This document shows, in pieces, positions 1-7,142 of a stretch of DNA of 14,342 nt. This DNA is from JBBRGG01 sp038240875. Lineage in GTDB: Bacteria > Planctomycetota > Phycisphaerae > Phycisphaerales > UBA1924. Each line of letters opens with the position of its first letter. The stretch's first letter is position 1. The DNA lies in the NCBI GenBank assembly GCA_038240875.1, contig JBBRGG010000075.1:1-14342 (forward strand), written 5' to 3'. Below the pieces are notes generated by a model. That model was not told where the DNA came from. It was given only the letters and a program-made list of their open reading frames with translations, and made no database searches. Both the position numbers and the translations under genes were made by a program.

Positions 1-403
1 GGGGGGGGGGGGGGCCCGGGGGGGGGTGTAAGAATGGGGGCGAGGGAGAGAAGCGTCGGGGTTGGCGAAGTCGCGTCGGCGACGTATTTGTCGCGAGGTG
101 TGCGGTTGACGCGGGGATCGATACTTACGAGTTGCGTGCGAGAGAGAGCGAGCAGCCCAGCAGCGTGCACGAGTATTGACGCGGTTAGCGCGCACGAAAC
201 AAGTAACATGGATGAGGCGCGAAGCGTGTTGGGCGACGTGTTGGGCGACGAGTGTGGCGGCGGGGCGACGCTCGCCGAGGTTGATGGCTGAAGTGGCTTG
301 TCCAACTTGAATGGCGGGATAGACATAAATGACTAGCCATGTGCAAGGTTTGTGCGCACGTGTCCAGATTCGTGCGCACGATCATGGTCGTATCAAGACC
401 TGG
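1..403. other. Gene-free left edge with poly-G/C run
   Basis: No convincing gene is visible. The first 26 bases are G14-CCC-G9, which looks like a low-complexity contig edge or a sequencing/assembly artefact rather than ordinary chromosome. A forward open frame at 34-291 has no recognisable domain and no good ribosome binding site, so I do not call it. The stretch also holds a 12-bp tandem duplication (unit GTGTTGGGCGAC, 226-237 and 238-249) and two copies of the palindrome GTGCGCAC (352-359 and 372-379). Confidence 0.6.
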
Positions 404-1357
404 TCAAACGTGATCGTCTTTGCTGATTCTTCCTGAACCCCTGCCGCTGCCAGTGAATAAGCGGTCGATGGAAAGGCCACCTGCGCCCAAGACGACGAGG
501 CTGAACGATGCGCAGATGAGCATGAGGATCCAGAGAGGTTTAGCGTAGGAAAAGCTGCCTGCGGCGTCGGTGGCCCAGAAGTCGTAAGCGGGAAGAAAGC
601 CAAATTTGGCGGTGCCAGTTTGGATGGCGGGGCCGATTTCGGTAAGCCAAAGAGCGTTGAGCATGGCACCAGCGAGAAGGAATGCGTTGACACGAACAAG
701 AAAGCCGAGCAGGAGGAAAGAGCCGCCTACGAGCTCGGTCATTGCTGCGAACCAAGCAAAGTAGACGGGCCAGCGGCCTTGGTCGGCGGCTTTGGGCCAG
801 AGGGCAATTGGGGTTTTGCCGGTTTCGTTAGGGAGTGGATTGGCGGCTTTTTTTAGGAGAAGCGAGAGGCCATAGAGCGTGCGAACCTTGATTGGTTCGG
901 GAAAGTCGCTCGCGGTGTAGGTCATGGCGCCCGGAGTTTGCGCGGAAGTAGAGAATGACGCAGTAATAAATCGAGGTTGGTCGAAGAGCAATGGGTGAGA
1001 GTTCAAGACTGGGATAGACGCGGGCTTGGATGGAGTTGGAGTTGAATTTGGGGTTGGGGCAGGAGTGGGAATGGTTGTTGGAACTGGCAGGGTAATCGGT
1101 GGCGAAGAAAGTGAAGGCGCAAGAGGTGTTGAAGTCGGCTGGGTAGTAGGAGTGGGGGTAGCTGCTGGAGTTGTAGGGTTAAGGGTGGGGGAAGAATTGG
1201 AGGCGGGGGTGATGACGCCAAGGTTTGCGAGGGTGGCGGCGGCTTGGCCTTTGACTTCGGTGGTGTTGAAGACTTTGTTCCACCCTGCCCAAAGGAAGGT
1301 AAGGCCTAGAGCGACGCGAAGGAAGATGGGTGCGATGGTGCTGCCGGAGCTAGCCAT
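404..1357 (-). CDS. DoxX-family integral membrane protein with Pro/Thr-rich insert
   Basis: 317 residues. The N-terminus (LRVALGLTFLWAGWNKVF, about residues 13-30) is the characteristic first helix of DoxX-like proteins, and further hydrophobic helices lie near 196-220, 223-241 and 274-294. DoxX-family proteins are small cytoplasmic-membrane proteins; some are linked to quinone or thiol redox chemistry, but the family is poorly defined and I infer no substrate. The usual family length is about 130-180 residues. Here residues ~50-115 are almost only Pro, Thr, Ser and Ala, an unusual low-complexity loop between helix 1 and the rest, built from degenerate GTTGGA/GTTGGG-like words on the plus strand. 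The ATG at 1355-1357 is preceded by AAAGGA five bases upstream, which supports this start. It stands alone, with no same-strand neighbour close by. Confident on family, not on function. Confidence 0.8.
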   Translation of the reverse strand: MASSGSTIAPIFLRVALGLTFLWAGWNKVFNTTEVKGQAAATLANLGVITPASNSSPTLNPTTPAATPTPTTQPTSTPLAPSLSSPPITLPVPTTIPTPAPTPNSTPTPSKPASIPVLNSHPLLFDQPRFITASFSTSAQTPGAMTYTASDFPEPIKVRTLYGLSLLLKKAANPLPNETGKTPIALWPKAADQGRWPVYFAWFAAMTELVGGSFLLLGFLVRVNAFLLAGAMLNALWLTEIGPAIQTGTAKFGFLPAYDFWATDAAGSFSYAKPLWILMLICASFSLVVLGAGGLSIDRLFTGSGRGSGRISKDDHV

Positions 1358-1541
1358 GGTGGTCCTTTGGGCGGTCTAGGGAAGAGGGGAGCGGGTGCGA
1401 GAAGCTTTATCGGAAAGTTGAGGTTTGGATTGAGAGGGAAAGTGTGTGGATGGGCGGGGATGGCAGAAATAGATGGAAGAAAGGCGGGGTTAAAAAAAGT
1501 TGGACTGGGAATTGAGGTGCGGGGCTAGCATGGTGGTGGAT

Positions 1542-1598
1542 AAGTTGGCGGGCAAGTTGGCGGGCAAGTTGGTGGACAAGTTGGCGGGCAAGTTGGCA
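1542..1598. repeat. 12-bp tandem array upstream of tRNA-Leu
   Basis: Four full copies and one partial copy of the 12-bp unit AAGTTGGCGGGC (1542, 1554, 1566, 1578, partial at 1590); the third copy differs at two bases (AAGTTGGTGGAC). The array ends 31 bp before the tRNA gene and is not within a recognisable gene. Confidence 0.9.
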
Positions 1599-1629
1599 GT
1601 GTTGGTGGCTAAAGCACATGGGTGCATAC

Positions 1630-1713
1630 GCGGGCGTGGCGGAACTGGCAGACGCGCGGGACTTAGGATCCCGTGGCCGAAAGGCCGTGCAGGTTCGATT
1701 CCTGTCGCCCGCA
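1630..1713 (+). tRNA. tRNA-Leu, anticodon UAG
   Basis: Class II tRNA of 84 nt. Acceptor stem GCGGGCG (1630-1636) pairs with CGCCCGC (1706-1712), with A as discriminator at 1713. Anticodon stem CGGGA/TCCCG (1657-1661 / 1669-1673) closes the loop CTTAGGA with anticodon TAG at 1664-1666, reading CUA and other CUN leucine codons. The long variable arm TGGCCGAAAGGCCG is typical of tRNA-Leu/Ser. The T-loop is TTCGATT. CCA is not encoded: bases after the discriminator are TTTGATG, so the 3' end must be trimmed and CCA added enzymatically. Confidence 0.96.
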
Positions 1714-1955
1714 TTTGATGGAACAGGAGGGAGAAATGGCTACAGCAGCAACTGGCCAAAGGGTAAACGAAAGGCGAAGAGAAGAAGTTGCAAAGGGGTA
1801 CGGGGGTACGGGGGTACAGGTAAAGTCAGAAGTAGTAGACAGTTCAAGACAGAGTTAGATCAAGACAAGCAGAATAAGGTACTTGAAGAGAAGTGGTACA
1901 TAGAAGAGGCAAAAAAGAAGAGGTATTGAGCAGAGGCAGAGAGAAGTGGTACATT
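1714..1955. repeat. Purine-rich spacer with short repeats
   Basis: No gene is recognised. The plus strand is strongly purine-rich. It contains three tandem copies of GGGGTACN (1795-1802, 1803-1810, 1811-1818) and a 14-bp direct repeat GAGAAGTGGTACAT at 1888-1901 and 1941-1954. The word GGTAC occurs six times between 1797 and 1952. This region would be the 3' untranslated end of the gatC-gatA-glycosyltransferase transcript on the minus strand. Confidence 0.7.
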
Positions 1956-2582
1956 TCATGTCGTTGACGCGGGGGCGTGCCAAGTGTGATTGATGACCGG
2001 TTCGACGTCGGGCCATTTGTCGGTCATGCGGTTGTACGAGCGAGGAAGCCAAAGGGTTTGAAGTTTGCCGCCACGAAAGTGGTTGAAGGCCCAACTGAGG
2101 GCTTGGTCGTCGACCATCCATGAAGCGCGTTCGAGTTGTGTCATCCATTCGTTTACGAGGCGCATGACCAGTGGAGTGAACGCGAAATAGACGACGCCAC
2201 TGGAGGCCCAAAGTTTGTGGGGGTGGTACTCGCCCGAGTCGTTCATGGGGTCGCCAAAGAAGTTGTAGATAGCGAAGTCGGCGCGGGTGGCGCGGAGAAG
2301 GGTGGGGTCTTGGATGAATTCGCAATCAGCGTCGAGCCAGCAGACCGGGCGCTTGTGAAGGATCAGGCTTTCGCGGATGAATGTTGCTTTGCGAGCGACG
2401 AAGGAGAGCCACGCATTTGAATAACGAGAAGACCAGGCGGGTTTGGCTCGAGAAGAATTGTTGGCCAGAGACTCGATGGGGACGATCGTGTGCGAGATTT
2501 TGAAGCGATCACAACTGGCGCGAAGCTTGTTCGCGTCGGCTTCGTAGTACGTGCCTTGGGTGTAGAAAGAAATGGTGTGCAT
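1956..2582 (-). CDS. Putative nucleotide-diphospho-sugar (GT-A type) glycosyltransferase
   Basis: 208 residues from this start. A GT-A-like fold is suggested by the opening MHTISFYTQGTYYE, by the WLDADCEF segment (DxD, residues 84-86), which in such enzymes binds the metal and nucleotide-sugar, by SSGVVYF near 127-133, by DDQALSWAF near 158-166, and by a C-terminal NHTWH. The likely role is transfer of a sugar from a nucleotide donor to an unknown acceptor. There is no signal peptide or membrane helix, so it is probably cytoplasmic. An upstream in-frame ATG at 2628-2630 would add 16 residues. I prefer 2580-2582 because similar proteins begin M-x-x-I-S-F-Y-T, but neither start has a Shine-Dalgarno motif. 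It follows gatA on the same strand after 80 bp and may be co-transcribed. A C10 run in the coding strand sits directly before the chosen start. Specific acceptor and donor unknown. Confidence 0.72.
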   Translation of the reverse strand: MHTISFYTQGTYYEADANKLRASCDRFKISHTIVPIESLANNSSRAKPAWSSRYSNAWLSFVARKATFIRESLILHKRPVCWLDADCEFIQDPTLLRATRADFAIYNFFGDPMNDSGEYHPHKLWASSGVVYFAFTPLVMRLVNEWMTQLERASWMVDDQALSWAFNHFRGGKLQTLWLPRSYNRMTDKWPDVEPVINHTWHAPASTT

Positions 2583-2592
2583 GGGGGGGGGG
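2583..2592. repeat. G10 homopolymer at glycosyltransferase start
   Basis: Ten consecutive G on the plus strand (C10 in the coding strand) lie immediately before the preferred glycosyltransferase start codon and inside the longer alternative reading frame, where they encode prolines. Confidence 0.95.
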
Positions 2593-2662
2593 AGAAGTGG
2601 CAGAGTGGCAGAGTGAATGTCGAAGCTCATGAAGCAAGAAGAGTTGATTTACGGAAGCTGGG

Positions 2663-4261
2663 TTAGGGAAGCTGGGGTGGTTTGATATTGAGGGCGGATT
2701 CAAGCGCGTGCGCGACAGCTAGAAGGCGCGATTCGTCAAAGGCTCGGCCAACGAGTTGCACGCCGACGGGAAGAGGCTGCGTTTCTTGATCGGCGTAGTT
2801 CGTAAACCCAGCAGGAATATTGATCGCGGGAAGTCCAGCGAGGTTAATGGCGACGGTGTATATGTCTTCAAGGTACATCGCCATGGGATCGGTGGTTTTC
2901 GAGCCGATGGCAAAGGCGGGGCTTGGCGTCGTCGGCATGAGAATCACGTCGCATGCGAAGTTGGTGTTGATGCCTTCGAACGCGGCGTTGAAATCATTTA
3001 AGATTGCACGGCGCGCTTTGGACGCGGTGATGTAGTACGCGTCGTAATAGCCGGAGCTTAAGACGTGGGTGCCGAGCATGATTCGGCGAAGCACTTCGGG
3101 ACCGAAGCCCTGGCCACGCGAGCGAGCGTACATGGTTTCGAGGCCTTCGTTGGGCGCGAGCGTGGCGCGGTAGCCATAGCGAACGCCATCGAATCGAGCG
3201 AGATTACTCGCGGCTTCGGCGGGCGCGACAACGTAATACGCGGCAATAGCGGCGTCGAGCATCGGAAGATCGATGTCGATGATGGTGTCGCCACGAGCTT
3301 TGAAAGCAGCGATCGTGCGATGCAGAGCTTGGGTGACAGCGGGATGATTCGCGGCGTCGTTTGCCTTGCGGACTACGCCGATACGAAAAGGGCCAATATG
3401 AAGCGGGCTACTACTTGTTGTTGCATTGGCTGAGATTGATTCGAATACATTGCTTGCGAGGAAGGGTGCTCGAGAGGATGATGTGGCATCGTGCAAGTCT
3501 TGGCCATTGATTATTTCTAGGATGAGGGCGGCATCGGCGACGTTGGTGGTGAGTGGGCCGATTTGGTCGAGGCTGCTGGCGTAGGCGACTAAGCCATAGC
3601 GAGAGATTCGGCCATAGGTTGGCTTAAGACCGACAAGGCCACAGAACGCGGCGGGTTGGCGGATGGAGCCACCGGTGTCGCTGCCGAGGGCGACAGGGCA
3701 GATTCGGGCGGCGACCGCGGCTGCGGAACCGCTAGAGCTGCCGCCTGGGACGTGGGCGTGGTTCCAGGGGTTGCGGGTTACGCCAAAGGCTGAGTTTTCG
3801 CCCGAGGAGCCCATGGCGAATTCGTCGAGATTGGTCTTACCAATGATGATGGCGCCAGCGCGAATGAGGCGCGAGACAGCGGTCGCGGTGAAAGGGCTTT
3901 TGTAGTGTTCGAGCATACGGCTGGCGCAGGTGGTCTTGCCTGCGATGCCTGGGAGAGTTGGGGAAGGCGTAGCGTCGGGGCCAATGCAGATGTTGTCTTT
4001 GATGGCAATTGGGACGCCAGCGAGAGGAAGGTGGGCGGCGTGGCTGGCGGCACATTGTTCATCGATCCATTTTGCGTGCGCGAGAGCGGTATCAGCAAAG
4101 GTTTGCGTAAAGGCGTTGATGGCGGGATTGATGGCGTGGAGGCGGTCGAGGCTTTCGCGCGTGATTGAGTGAGCCGTGCGAGTGCGGGCGCGAACGTCGC
4201 GGGCGATAGCTACTGCCGAATCAGGATTGGGAGGAATGGTTGGTGTGGTTGGTGTGGTCAT
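2663..4261 (-). CDS. gatA: Aspartyl/glutamyl-tRNA(Asn/Gln) amidotransferase subunit A
   Basis: 532 residues. This is the glutaminase subunit of GatCAB. It releases ammonia from glutamine, and GatB uses it to convert Glu-tRNA(Gln) and/or Asp-tRNA(Asn) to the correct amidated forms. The amidase signature is intact: Lys88 (GVPIAIKDN), cis-Ser175 (PGGSSSGSA) and nucleophile Ser199 (GSDTGGSIRQPA), with the same 24-residue Ser-Ser spacing as characterised GatA proteins, then GLKPTYGRISRYG and SSLDQIGP. It is longer than the usual ~485 residues, partly through a Ser/Thr/Ala-rich stretch at about 260-290. Its ATG overlaps the gatC stop in an ATGA, showing translational coupling. The last codons and the adjacent DNA contain a short repeat, GGAAGCTGGG (2653-2662 and 2668-2677). 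gatB is not in the window. Confidence 0.97.
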   Translation of the reverse strand: MTTPTTPTIPPNPDSAVAIARDVRARTRTAHSITRESLDRLHAINPAINAFTQTFADTALAHAKWIDEQCAASHAAHLPLAGVPIAIKDNICIGPDATPSPTLPGIAGKTTCASRMLEHYKSPFTATAVSRLIRAGAIIIGKTNLDEFAMGSSGENSAFGVTRNPWNHAHVPGGSSSGSAAAVAARICPVALGSDTGGSIRQPAAFCGLVGLKPTYGRISRYGLVAYASSLDQIGPLTTNVADAALILEIINGQDLHDATSSSRAPFLASNVFESISANATTSSSPLHIGPFRIGVVRKANDAANHPAVTQALHRTIAAFKARGDTIIDIDLPMLDAAIAAYYVVAPAEAASNLARFDGVRYGYRATLAPNEGLETMYARSRGQGFGPEVLRRIMLGTHVLSSGYYDAYYITASKARRAILNDFNAAFEGINTNFACDVILMPTTPSPAFAIGSKTTDPMAMYLEDIYTVAINLAGLPAINIPAGFTNYADQETQPLPVGVQLVGRAFDESRLLAVAHALESALNIKPPQLP

Positions 4262-4599
4262 GCGCCGCCGCCTTGGTCGTCGAGAACTTTGGGAACCTTG
4301 ACGAATAGGCCATCAGACTCTGGAGCCATATCGATGAGGGTTTGGGTAGAGAGGGTTGGGCCAGGTTCGTCGGCGGCGAGGCGGTTGGTTTCGTCGGCGA
4401 CGTGGGTGAGAGGCTCTACGCCTTCAAGATTGAGGGCGCGTAGGCGATTGACATATGCGACGATGGTGGCGAGGTCCTGGCCCAGTGGCGCGAGGCGGGC
4501 TTCAGGGAGCTCGATGCGCGCGAGTCGTGTGATTCGGCGTACCTCGTCGGGCGTAAGAGGTGATGGGGAGGAATGAGATTGGTGGGGTGTTGTGTCCAC
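4258..4599 (-). CDS. gatC: Aspartyl/glutamyl-tRNA(Asn/Gln) amidotransferase subunit C
   Basis: Small GatC subunit that wraps around and stabilises GatA in GatCAB. The conserved core is present: LTPDEVRRITRLARIELP at the N-terminus, then LGQDLATIVAYVNRL, GVEPLTHV and a C-terminal FVKVPKVL. With the GTG at 4597-4599 the protein has 113 residues, close to the usual 95-100. The frame stays open to ATGs at 4728 and 4740, which would add up to 47 His/Arg/Gln-rich residues unlike GatC and would overlap the divergent gene at 4706, so I use the internal GTG. That GTG has no clear ribosome binding site, so the start is uncertain. It is the first gene of the gatC-gatA operon and shares ATGA with gatA. 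Confidence 0.9.
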   Translation of the reverse strand: MDTTPHQSHSSPSPLTPDEVRRITRLARIELPEARLAPLGQDLATIVAYVNRLRALNLEGVEPLTHVADETNRLAADEPGPTLSTQTLIDMAPESDGLFVKVPKVLDDQGGGA

Positions 4600-4705
4600 A
4601 GTTTTGACTGTACGGCGTGTGTGTTTGTGAGAGCGACGCTGGTGTGTGCTTAGTTGGTGGGGCTTGCGTGGTTGAGCGGTTGGTTGAATTTGTGGTTGGT
4701 TTCGT

Positions 4706-5710
4706 ATGCGTGGAGTATCGTGGTACATGGGTACTAGCAAGGCAATAGCCAGACAGAATGTTGGAATGGCTCGCCAGGTTTGGAATAAGGGCGTGTACTG
4801 GGTTGCAAGGCCTTGGACGAGCGTGGTGTTGACGGCGTGCGTTGTCTATGCGTTGACAAGCCTGCCTACGGATGGGGCGCGGGATGGTGGCGTGTCGGGC
4901 GTGGGACGAATGTTGGAACGAAGCGTGGTGTTTCTTGTTGAACGAGCAAGTGGTTTGAGTGGCGTGGGGAAAGGTGGTAGGGGGGGAAAGGTAGTTGTCT
5001 ACGGCGGGCCTCAGAACATAGCGATGTTTGTGGCACGAAGAAGCGCGGTCGAAGCGACCGAGGGTGGAAAGGCTGTTTTACAGGCAATTGGAGAAGATAT
5101 CGGCAGCTCAACAGGAGTGGCTGGCTCGAATCGACAAGGCGTTGCAGAACAAAACGCGGACGCAATGCGAGATATTCGTGCTCAATTTATAATAATTGAC
5201 CCTGATGTTGTGAGCATGGATCTTGCAACACAATTGTTGTCGCAGAGGCCGATGGATATTGGGACGGTGTCGGTGTTGTTGACTCCGCTGAAACAAGGCA
5301 TGCTTTGGCCGACGCGCGCAGATCATGGATTGTTTGTGCGTTCGCCTTCGACATGGTCGCGTGAAGAGCAATTGGCGGCGCGAGGTTCGTTCGCTCGATA
5401 CTTGCAACGCATACCGGGGAAAGCATTGCCTGTGGTTGGGCGAAAGATTGAAGAGGGCATGGACACACGGATTATGTGGTCGGGGTACGCCCTGAACTGT
5501 GTAACGTTGATCGCAATTGGCGCGTGGTGCATCTCGATAACGTGGGTGCTACCGGGATCTGCTTGGCGGGTTCGGAGTGCTCGCGCGAAGGGCGTGTGTG
5601 CTTCGTGTGGCTATTCGCTTGTTGGTTTGGAGTCGGCGAGAATGGGTGGAAACAAGTACGATAACGCTACAGCGACGTGCCCGGAGTGTGGTCGCAAGAA
5701 TAACGTGTGA
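4706..5710 (+). CDS. Unknown two-helix membrane protein with C-terminal zinc ribbon
   Basis: 334 residues; I do not recognise a named family. A hydrophobic helix lies at about 37-53, followed by a soluble region of about 200 residues and a second helix at about 259-284. The final segment has four cysteines arranged as CASCGYSLVGL (C298, C301) and CPECGR (C325, C328). This rubredoxin/zinc-ribbon-like tail is common on planctomycete membrane proteins, where it probably binds zinc. The predicted topology puts the ~200-residue region on one side of the membrane and both termini, including the ribbon, on the other. Starts at 4706, 4727 and 4766 are all in frame. The one at 4727 has GGAG eleven bases upstream, so the true start may be there; I give the longest version. 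It is divergent from gatC, and no partner gene follows. Confidence 0.72.
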   Translation: MRGVSWYMGTSKAIARQNVGMARQVWNKGVYWVARPWTSVVLTACVVYALTSLPTDGARDGGVSGVGRMLERSVVFLVERASGLSGVGKGGRGGKVVVYGGPQNIAMFVARRSAVEATEGGKAVLQAIGEDIGSSTGVAGSNRQGVAEQNADAMRDIRAQFIIIDPDVVSMDLATQLLSQRPMDIGTVSVLLTPLKQGMLWPTRADHGLFVRSPSTWSREEQLAARGSFARYLQRIPGKALPVVGRKIEEGMDTRIMWSGYALNCVTLIAIGAWCISITWVLPGSAWRVRSARAKGVCASCGYSLVGLESARMGGNKYDNATATCPECGRKNNV

Positions 5711-6081
5711 CCGTGGAACTGGCTGTGTTTGGATCTGAGAGAAGCAGAGTCAAGAGTCGTGTACGGGCGTATAGGTGTAAAGCATTCGTACGATACCTTG
5801 GTTGAATTATAGGTATTTTTCCGTACAAAGAAATATCGGCAATACTTTACGAATATTGGAACGCACTGCCATAGGTGATTGTGAAACAAGCAAGGCTTGT
5901 GAGGCGAGCGTACAAGACTTAATAGCGGGCGCTTTATCTGCAAAATATTGGCTGTTATATCGGGTTTTTTTATGTGGCTTGAGTGATATACGCGGCATGG
6001 TTTGATGCGCGTGACTTAGGTGTAATCCCGTACATATGTCAAACTTGCCTGTATGTGGCGTAGAGTGTAGTAACACAGATA

Positions 6082-6124
6082 AAAGAACTTGTATGTTCTT
6101 TGTTGATTCGGTCAGTGGCCGAAT
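6082..6124 (+). promoter_or_regulatory. Pair of adjacent hairpins
   Basis: AAAGAAC (6082-6088) and GTTCTTT (6095-6101) form a perfect 7-bp stem with a 6-nt loop. Four bases later ATTCGGTC (6106-6113) pairs with GGCCGAAT (6117-6124), an 8-bp stem with one G-T pair and a 3-nt loop. No T-run follows, so this is not a standard terminator. It could be an operator pair or part of a structured leader. Function is inferred only from the geometry. Confidence 0.4.
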
Positions 6125-6364
6125 GCTAGTATGTTTGTACTACAGATCTTTTGGTTCTCCGCCGCACCGCTGGATAAACCAAAGAATAGAGGACCGGACG
6201 AGCAAGTAACTGGGCTCTTCACGGCCAGCGGGTTGTGTCCGCGTGCGAATAGTCGGTGTGGTGAGCAGGTGTTGGTCAGAAATCGCGAACATCTCTTTCG
6301 GAAGAGCGTTGCTGTTGGACGCAGTTCGGGGTCACGGCTGTTGGGCTTAGATTGGGGGCTGGTG

Positions 6365-6390
6365 CAACACCGGTGTGTTTCCGGGTGTTG
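6365..6390 (+). promoter_or_regulatory. Hairpin in leader of the small winged-helix gene
   Basis: CAACACC (6365-6371) pairs perfectly with GGTGTTG (6384-6390), and the stretch TTGTTTGATTT follows. It lies 77 bp before the ATG at 6468. It could be a weak terminator or attenuator; the T content after the stem is poor for a canonical one. Confidence 0.3.
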
Positions 6391-6467
6391 TTGTTTGATT
6401 TCGGCGCGGCCCACGCGCCAGGCACGCCGGGTGCATGACGCGCCCGCGCTTTGGAGGTTCGACGCAT

Positions 6468-6926
6468 ATGGCACGCAAAGCAGACGGTTCGGGTTTGAAG
6501 GGCATTTCGATCACTGATCTTCACGCGGAACTTCGTCGTCGTCAGTCGGGCGCAAAGCCGCTAATCAAAAAGCGTGAAACTCTCGCGGGGAGGCTCGCGG
6601 CAATTGACAGCGAACTAGCAACCTTGGGCATTTCGGTGAGTGAAGGCAGTTCTGGTCGTGGCGGTCGCGTGAGCATGGGCATGGGCATGGGCATGGGCAA
6701 CGCTGGCGCAGGCCGCAAGCGACCTATCAACGAATTGAACCTTGTTGATTCGCTGGCGAAGATCCTCAAGGGCAAGACGATGGGCGTGAGCGAATCCGCC
6801 GAGGCGGTACAGAAGGCTGGTTACAAGACTTCTGCCGCAAACTTCCGGACGATCGTCAATCAGACGCTCATCAAGCATAAGACGATCTTTAAGAAGGTCG
6901 AACGCGGCCTCTACAGCGCGATCTAA
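6468..6926 (+). CDS. Small coiled-coil plus winged-helix-like protein, possibly DNA-binding
   Basis: 152 residues. ATG at 6468 is preceded by GGAGG with a ten-base spacer (6453-6457), so I reject the longer frame from 6435. Three parts are visible. Residues ~13-55 are charged, probably helical or coiled coil (LHAELRRRQ ... KKRETLAGRLAAIDSELATLG). Residues ~58-87 are a flexible Gly/Arg linker containing RGGR, a Met-Gly repeat and GRKRP, reminiscent of AT-hook-like basic linkers. Residues ~88-152 are a compact basic domain (LVDSLAKILKGKTMGVSES, AVQKAGYKT, NFRTIVNQTLIKHKTIFKKV, RGLYSAI) with the helix pattern of a winged helix. I recall similar proteins from planctomycetes, without an assigned function. 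A nucleoid-associated or regulatory role is inference. The gene stands alone and ends before a strong terminator. Confidence 0.8.
   Translation: MARKADGSGLKGISITDLHAELRRRQSGAKPLIKKRETLAGRLAAIDSELATLGISVSEGSSGRGGRVSMGMGMGMGNAGAGRKRPINELNLVDSLAKILKGKTMGVSESAEAVQKAGYKTSAANFRTIVNQTLIKHKTIFKKVERGLYSAI
6675..6698 (+). repeat. In-frame hexamer repeat ATGGGC x4
   Basis: Four perfect copies of ATGGGC in the linker-coding part of the small winged-helix gene, encoding Met-Gly repeats. Gain or loss of a copy would keep the frame. Confidence 0.95.
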
Positions 6927-7028
6927 GTGTTTACGAGTAAATAGCGATTGTAATGCTGCTGCGCGATTCGTGTGCCACGCGCAACAAAATAGCGCTGAAT
7001 TCTGCCTGAACATAGCTTGAACAATGAT

Positions 7029-7063
7029 ACCCGATGGGCTTTGCTCGTCGGGTTTTTTTTTTT
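7029..7063 (+). terminator. Strong rho-independent terminator
   Basis: ACCCGATGGGC and GCTCGTCGGGT form an 11-bp stem (two wobble pairs) with a TTT loop, followed directly by eleven T at 7053-7063. It lies 103 bp after the stop codon of the small winged-helix gene. It is directional for the plus strand only, as the opposite strand has no T-run after the stem. Confidence 0.93.
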
Positions 7064-7097
7064 CAAGCGCGAAATCGATTTATAGAGTCAATTTGCG

Positions 7098-7142
7098 GGG
7101 GTTCAACCGGCTGGGGTTCGACCGGCGGGGGTTCAATTGGCG
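7098..7142. repeat. 15-bp tandem repeat x3 at end of VTT gene
   Basis: Three copies of a GGGGTTCRAYYGGCK-type 15-bp unit (7098-7112, 7113-7127, 7128-7142). The array spans the stop codon of the minus-strand VTT-domain gene (7133-7135). In a neighbouring minus-strand frame it reads as proline-rich PVEP repeats. Confidence 0.85.

Larger units (their letters stand above)
5711..6467. other. Gene-free spacer with several hairpins
   Basis: 757 bp without a convincing gene; the left half is visibly richer in A+T than the flanking genes. The open frames here (such as 6131-6517 forward and 6112-6474 reverse) lack domains and conflict with the small gene that starts at 6468. Inverted repeats present are ACAAGC/GCTTGT (5886-5891/5895-5900), two adjacent hairpins at 6082-6124, and one at 6365-6390. 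This is likely to be the promoter and leader region of the 6468 gene. Confidence 0.6.

Noticed and set aside
34..291. Forward open frame of 85 codons near the left edge
   Set aside because: No domain, no ribosome binding site and biased composition next to a poly-G edge; it looks like chance openness in GC-rich DNA.
1630..1713. tRNA-Leu as an attachment site for an integrated element
   Set aside because: The tRNA 3' end is not repeated elsewhere in the window and no integrase is present.
4591..4599. DnaA-box-like GTGTCCACA near the gatC start
   Set aside because: A single imperfect match overlapping the proposed gatC start codon, without neighbours; most likely chance.
6131..6517. Forward open frame overlapping the start of the small winged-helix gene
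   Set aside because: No recognisable domain, and it overlaps in another frame a gene with a clear ribosome binding site at 6453-6457.
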